Source: Gemmatimonadales bacterium UBA4718
GTDB taxonomy: Bacteria > Gemmatimonadota > Gemmatimonadetes > Gemmatimonadales > Gemmatimonadaceae
Direction of reading: 5' to 3'
DNA length: 5,711 bases
Assembly (NCBI GenBank): GCA_002404375.1
Contig: DHJO01000115.1
Location: 1,141 to 6,851 of the forward strand
The notes under the pieces were generated by a model that did no database searches, was not told where the DNA came from, and saw nothing but the letters and a program-made list of their open reading frames with translations. The position numbers and the translations under genes are program-made. Shown here piece after piece: positions 1-2,978 of the stretch. Numbering within the stretch: position 1 is the stretch's first letter; each line of letters begins with the position of its first letter.

Positions 1-52
1 TGGGATTCGAACCCACGGTACGCTATTAACGTACACACACTTTCCAGGCGCG
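1..52 (-). tRNA. 3' fragment of tRNA-Ser(GGA), probable attachment-site remnant of an integrated element
   Basis: Read on the minus strand, this carries the 3' part of a class II (long variable arm) serine tRNA. The anticodon loop CTGGAAA (47-41) has anticodon GGA. The 3' anticodon stem GTGTG (40-36) pairs, with two G-U wobbles, with CGCGC at 52-48. The variable arm has a 5-bp stem GTACG/CGTAC (34-30 and 22-18). The T arm has stem GTGGG/CCCA(C) around the TTCGAAT loop (11-5). The acceptor 3' strand would lie left of base 1. Further upstream on the minus strand (53 to about 110) there is no D arm or acceptor 5' strand, so the gene is not complete here. Tyrosine-recombinase elements commonly duplicate the tRNA 3' part from the anticodon arm onward, and this has that extent and orientation. 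A degenerate tRNA pseudogene is the alternative. The serine/GGA identity is firm; the att role is inferred. Confidence 0.8.
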
Positions 53-71
53 AAAGTACAAGCAGGAATTG

Positions 72-148
72 GGACAAGATGTCCTCATTTACCTATGACG
101 GACCGCGAAATGTCCTGTGCACCCCTGCCTCGATGTCCCCAGATGTCC
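72..148. repeat. Four direct ATGTCC repeats beside the tRNA fragment, the first in an inverted repeat
   Basis: ATGTCC occurs on the plus strand at 79-84, 110-115, 133-138 and 143-148. The first copy overlaps a perfect inverted repeat, GGACA-AGA-TGTCC (72-84). GGAC at 100-103 faces the GTCC at 112-115. Four copies of one 6-mer on one strand in about 70 bases is unlikely by chance. Clusters of short repeats beside a tRNA attachment site are typical of arm-type binding sites for an integrase or excisionase. That role is inferred, as no recombinase gene is in the window. Confidence 0.45.
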
Positions 149-154
149 GCATCC

Positions 155-176
155 AACCGACACCGGAACCGACACC
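155..176. repeat. 10-bp direct repeat AACCGACACC, two copies with 12-bp period
   Basis: AACCGACACC occurs at 155-164 and again at 167-176, separated by GG, and a further AACC follows at 177-180. The repeat lies just inside the ATGTCC cluster. It could be part of the same recombination-protein binding region or a small iteron-like site. The sequence shows only the repeat; no function can be assigned. Confidence 0.5.
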
Positions 177-187
177 AACCAGCGATC

Positions 188-216
188 TTGACTCGAAAGG
201 CCGTCGGTTCTTTAAA
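188..216 (+). promoter_or_regulatory. Weak sigma70-like promoter candidate facing the 278-313 terminator
   Basis: TTGACT (188-193, five of six matches to TTGACA) is followed by exactly 17 bases and TTTAAA (211-216, four of six matches to TATAAT). No convincing plus-strand gene follows. The next feature is the stem-loop terminator at 278-313, so any transcript would be a short RNA of roughly 90 nt. A chance match is quite possible. Confidence 0.25.
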
Positions 217-277
217 CGAGCCGGCAATTTGTCGGACTTGATAGGGGAACCGAGTGAAAACCTCACACTGCACCTGG

Positions 278-313
278 AGAAAAACGGAGCGTCGAAGGAC
301 GCTCCGTTTTTCT
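278..313. terminator. Strong bidirectional-looking intrinsic terminator after the lipoprotein gene
   Basis: A perfect 16-bp inverted repeat pairs 278-293 with 298-313 around a 4-base loop (GAAG on the plus strand). Its GC-rich core is ACGGAGCGTC/GACGCTCCGT, and the outer part gives an A-run on one side and a T-run on the other on both strands, the classic Rho-independent form. On the minus strand it begins 32 nt after the TAA stop of the lipoprotein gene, so it most simply ends that transcript. On the plus strand it would stop any transcription coming from the island edge. Confidence 0.9.
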
Positions 314-345
314 AGGCTTAGCCTCTGCCGCACTCCGCTCGGTCT

Positions 346-885
346 TTACTCGGGCTTGTAGACGATTTGCCCGCTGGTGAGGAGCTCGTAACAGTAGATA
401 AACCCATCAATCTCCAACGTCCAGCGACCCACCCCTGCGCCCCCGAACTGCTGAATCTTCACCGTAAACTTCACGTCCTGAGGATGGCCACCCGGAAAGC
501 TGACCGTCTTGCCGACGACGTTCAGCACGACGACGGTGCCCTCCATTCGCCAGCTAGTAACCTCGCCCCAGATGTTGCCCGGGAAGCCCGGCGCGTCGCC
601 GTGCTGGTCAACGCAGTCGAATGATCCGCTGGCCGTGCCGTCGGAATAGAGCGTGACCCCTGCCCCCCAATGGGTCGTCCCAGCCGCGAGTGGGGGTTGC
701 ATCTCGGCCGTGCCACCCCCGTTGATGCGCGCTACCACGGTGACCGGCCCGGCGTTCGCCGCAACTATGGCCGCTGATGACAAACCCCCCGGTGCGAGCT
801 TATTCGGAGCCGTCATGTCCGAGCATGCGATGAGGCCGACAGAGGCGATGATGGCGATAGCGATAGGAAGTTTGCGGCGGATCAT
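346..885 (-). CDS. Small secreted lipoprotein of unknown function
   Basis: The 179-residue product starts with an Arg/Arg/Lys n-region and a hydrophobic stretch (about 6-20). It then has a lipobox, Leu-Ile-Ala-Cys, with Cys21 as the expected lipidation site, so it is probably exported and anchored in a membrane. A Ser-Asp-Met-Thr-Ala-Pro segment and a low-complexity linker follow to about residue 45. The mature part (about 48-179) is Gly- and Val-rich with alternating hydrophobic residues, suggesting a beta-sandwich. Cys91 and Cys165 could form a disulfide. I do not recognise a named family; the Gly-Gly-Gly start and closing Ser-Gly-Gln-Ile-Val resemble unnamed secreted beta-rich proteins. 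The ATG at 885 is supported by AGGAGA seven bases upstream. The gene is separated from the metal genes by 263 nt and ends at a strong terminator, so it may be its own unit. A link to metal handling is unproven, since it lacks a His- or Met-rich motif. Confidence 0.85.
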   Translation of the reverse strand: MIRRKLPIAIAIIASVGLIACSDMTAPNKLAPGGLSSAAIVAANAGPVTVVARINGGGTAEMQPPLAAGTTHWGAGVTLYSDGTASGSFDCVDQHGDAPGFPGNIWGEVTSWRMEGTVVVLNVVGKTVSFPGGHPQDVKFTVKIQQFGGAGVGRWTLEIDGFIYCYELLTSGQIVYKPE

Positions 886-891
886 TGGAGA

Positions 892-960
892 ATCTCCTGA
901 AAACGGGGAAAGGGCTTCTGCCGAACGATCTCCTGAATTGGGGAAGGGGTGTTGCCGAAC
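892..960 (-). repeat. Imperfect tandem duplication of the lipoprotein gene leader
   Basis: Two adjacent copies (892-926 and 928-960) share, on the plus strand, ATCTCCTGA at one end, a purine-rich GGGGAA-type centre, and TGCCGAAC at the other end. They differ by substitutions and about 2 nt in length. On the minus strand each copy reads GTTCGGCA, then a C/T-rich tract, then TCAGGAGAT, so each carries a Shine-Dalgarno motif. Only the copy next to the gene has a correctly spaced ATG. It may be a simple replication-slippage duplication of the untranslated leader. Confidence 0.7.
893..898 (-). promoter_or_regulatory. Shine-Dalgarno site of the lipoprotein gene
   Basis: On the minus strand AGGAGA is followed by seven bases (TTCTCCA) and the ATG at 885-883. 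The spacing and match are good and fix the start of the lipoprotein. A second CAGGAGAT of the same form lies upstream, in the duplicated leader copy at 928-960. Confidence 0.8.
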
Positions 961-1074
961 TGACCAGACCCACAGCGCGGGTGTCGGACGCTGAATGTCT
1001 CTACGTCACGAGGAGAGTTCGTCCGGGCACACGGGGACAGCGCCCTGGTGGTCGAGGTGGGCCCGAATGGTCAA

Positions 1075-1103
1075 TCGGTACCTCCGAACTGAAATCCTGT
1101 CAA
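1075..1103 (-). promoter_or_regulatory. Possible promoter of the lipoprotein gene with an overlapping inverted repeat
   Basis: On the minus strand a perfect -35 hexamer TTGACA (1103-1098) is followed by 17 bases and a poor -10 candidate, TACCGA (1080-1075). A 6-bp inverted repeat, AATCCT (1093-1098) and AGGATT (1109-1114), surrounds the -35 element and could be an operator. The position suits a separate promoter for the lipoprotein gene, about 190 nt upstream of its start. The weak -10 keeps confidence low. Apart from the leader duplication, I see nothing else in the 886-1148 gap. Confidence 0.25.
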
Positions 1104-1148
1104 TAGAAAGGATTAGAATACGCGACAGCTCCCGCAGCCGGATTGGGC

Positions 1149-1772
1149 TTAGCGTCTTATTCCTTCGAGACCTTCGCGCACGATGATCGGGACCATCAGC
1201 AGCGCCGCTCCAGGGTCCGCCCACCACCACCCGAGAAGCCCGTTGAGCAGAACGCCGACAAGCGCGATCCCCGACAAGTAAGCGCACAGCGAAGTCTGCG
1301 TTGCTTCCGCTTCCAGCGCTCCGCTCCCCAGTTCCCTTGCCACTCGTTTCTTGCTTCTGGCAAGTAGGGGCATGACGATCACGGACAGCGTGAGGACTAT
1401 GATTCCGAGCAGACTCCTCTGCGGTGCTTCGCGATTCCAGATTGTTCTCGCGGCATCGAGAAGGATGTAGACGGCGAGAGCGAGAAAAGAGAGACCGATG
1501 ATGCGCATTGTTTGAAGCTCGACACGTTCCCGCTTTGTGGGATCGAGGTCCGAGCGCAGACGCCATTGTGCTGCCCCGCTCGCCAGGACTTCAAGGACAC
1601 TGTCGATTCCAAATCCGACGAGCGCGACGCTTCCCGCTAGTACTCCGGCGATCAGAGATCCAACAGCCTCGAGGCTGTTATAACCAATGGTCGCGTAGCT
1701 TAGCAAAATCCCTCTGCGAACCAGAGCCTCGCGTCTGCCATCGGGCAAACTGGCCCGGGTGACCTCCGTCAC
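1149..1772 (-). CDS. Short CDF-like inner-membrane cation transporter lacking the C-terminal domain
   Basis: The 207-residue protein has about six membrane segments (roughly 22-46, 49-68, 90-107, 119-138, 152-181, 187-198). It fits the cation diffusion facilitator fold, whose members exchange Zn(II), Fe(II) and similar ions for protons across the inner membrane. The second segment has Gly-Phe-Gly-Ile-Asp-Ser-Val-Leu-Glu, placing Asp57 and Glu61 where YiiP-type proteins have the Asp-x3-Asp half-site. In the fifth segment the usual His-x3-Asp half-site is replaced by Gln159-x3-Cys163, preceded by Glu154 and Glu156. An Ala-Asp-Pro follows near 185-187. The cytosolic domain of typical CDFs (about 300 residues) is absent. 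This resembles the short TMEM163-like 'cation transporter' branch, so the altered site is probably a family trait. The start is GTG, overlapping the permease stop as GTGA; I see no good ribosome binding site, which suggests translational coupling. The substrate cannot be read from sequence. Confidence 0.85.
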   Translation of the reverse strand: MTEVTRASLPDGRREALVRRGILLSYATIGYNSLEAVGSLIAGVLAGSVALVGFGIDSVLEVLASGAAQWRLRSDLDPTKRERVELQTMRIIGLSFLALAVYILLDAARTIWNREAPQRSLLGIIVLTLSVIVMPLLARSKKRVARELGSGALEAEATQTSLCAYLSGIALVGVLLNGLLGWWWADPGAALLMVPIIVREGLEGIRR

Positions 1773-2965
1773 TTGATCACTTTCGAAGCGTGATCGTGAC
1801 CCACATGCTCGTGGCTTTCGTGAGTTTTCGGGTCAGCATTCATCATTCGTAGCATCGACGGACCCCCGGTGCGAAGGAAGCGAAGAAGGAGAAACCCCGC
1901 AACAATCAGAAAGAAGATGTTCAGAACCGTAGTGTAGTTGAACGTGATGGTCATGGGCGCGACTTGAGCGTTTCTTGTTGTGGGGATCAATCCGAGCGCC
2001 TGAAAGATCAGCTCGATAACGAGAGCTGCTACAGCCATCGCTGCGTAGAACGTGACGAACAGGAACGCGGTCATCCGCTTCCCGTAATACTTCCGATAAA
2101 TGTTCAAGATCGGGATGATGATCAGATCGGCGTAGACAAACGCTATGACTCCGCCGAAACTGATCCCGCCATTCCAAAGGACCGCGGCCAAGGGCACGTT
2201 ACCGACCGAGCAGACAAATGAGACGACGGACACCAGCGGCCCAATAAATGGCCCCCAGATCTTCGAGGCAACCGGATGCGCGGACAAAAAGAGTCCGTTC
2301 CAGGCCGAGGTAGAAATCCATGTCGCTGCCGCACCGGCGAGTAGTAGGCCGAGAGCTATATCCGTCCACACAGACGCCCAGTCCATAACGAAGTAGTGAC
2401 TGATCGCCGTTCTACCCTTCTCTGAAACAATCCGCTCCCACACCGTACCTTCGCTTAGTGACATGTCCATCTCGGCGTGTCCCTCCATTCTCCCCGCAAT
2501 TCCCTTCTCCGCCTGGTTGCGTGCGCCCGCAACGAGCTCGCTCGTTAGAAATCGGCGAAACAGAACAGCGAGCACAGCCACCATCAGAAACCCACCCGCG
2601 AACTCAGCGAGAGCGAACCGCCACCCCATCAACACCACGAGGATGACACCGAGCTCGACAACGAGATTCGTTGACGCCAACTCGAACGCCATGGCCGCCG
2701 TGAAATTTGCACCCTTCTTGAAGAGCGACCGCGCAATAGCTACCGCCGCGTACGAGCAGGACGACGAGGCCGCGCCAAGCCCGCAGGCCACAAGAAGCGT
2801 CTTTGGCCGATCGTCGCCCATCAGTTTCACCATCTCCTTCTTCGACACCACTGCTTGCACAACAGCGGAGATGCCGAATCCCAGGATCAGCGGCCACAGA
2901 ATCTCCCAGAACATCGCAAGGGACATCCAGAGAGCAGCTCCTATAGCGTGAACCGCGTCTCCCAT
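1769..2965 (-). CDS. PF03773-family permease (ArsP / SO_0444-like), probable metal or metalloid exporter
   Basis: From the ATG at 2965 the product is 398 residues with about eight or nine membrane segments. Two family motifs stand out: Cys-Gly-Leu-Gly-Ala-Ala-Ser-Ser-Ser-Cys (Cys61 and Cys70) and Ser-Phe-Val-Cys-Ser-Val-Gly-Asn-Val-Pro (Cys252). These mark the permease family that includes organoarsenical exporter ArsP and the SO_0444-type Cu/Zn efflux permeases. The loop near 160-168 has a Gly-His-Ala-Glu-Met-Asp-Met motif, and the tail (382-392) has five histidines in His-Glu-Ser-His-Glu-His-x2-His-Asp-His form; both are plausible soft-metal ligands. The reading frame is open to an ATG at 3103, but that adds 46 residues mostly overlapping cusA. 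The 2965 start gives a normal family N-terminus and sits 13 nt after the cusA stop. No strong ribosome binding site precedes it, so coupling to cusA is likely. Context favours Cu, Ag or Zn export, with arsenicals possible. Confidence 0.85.
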   Translation of the reverse strand: MGDAVHAIGAALWMSLAMFWEILWPLILGFGISAVVQAVVSKKEMVKLMGDDRPKTLLVACGLGAASSSCSYAAVAIARSLFKKGANFTAAMAFELASTNLVVELGVILVVLMGWRFALAEFAGGFLMVAVLAVLFRRFLTSELVAGARNQAEKGIAGRMEGHAEMDMSLSEGTVWERIVSEKGRTAISHYFVMDWASVWTDIALGLLLAGAAATWISTSAWNGLFLSAHPVASKIWGPFIGPLVSVVSFVCSVGNVPLAAVLWNGGISFGGVIAFVYADLIIIPILNIYRKYYGKRMTAFLFVTFYAAMAVAALVIELIFQALGLIPTTRNAQVAPMTITFNYTTVLNIFFLIVAGFLLLRFLRTGGPSMLRMMNADPKTHESHEHVGHDHASKVIK

Positions 2966-2978
2966 CAGAATTGCCGCT

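Noticed and set aside
1..110. A complete tRNA-Ser gene, possibly with an intron
   Set aside because: No D-arm consensus or acceptor 5' strand is found upstream on the minus strand, and nothing resembling an intron is visible in the following few hundred bases.
79..315. Plus-strand open frame of 78 codons next to the tRNA fragment
   Set aside because: It spans the repeat cluster and runs into the terminator stem-loop, has no ribosome binding site or recognisable domain, and its composition looks like chance coding.
1114..1119. TAGAAT as a plus-strand -10 element
   Set aside because: No acceptable -35 hexamer lies 16-18 bases upstream and no plus-strand gene follows.
1006..1566. Long minus-strand open frame of 186 codons overlapping the CDF gene
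   Set aside because: It is an Arg/Ser-rich out-of-frame shadow of the CDF gene, with no membrane segments, motifs or ribosome binding site.
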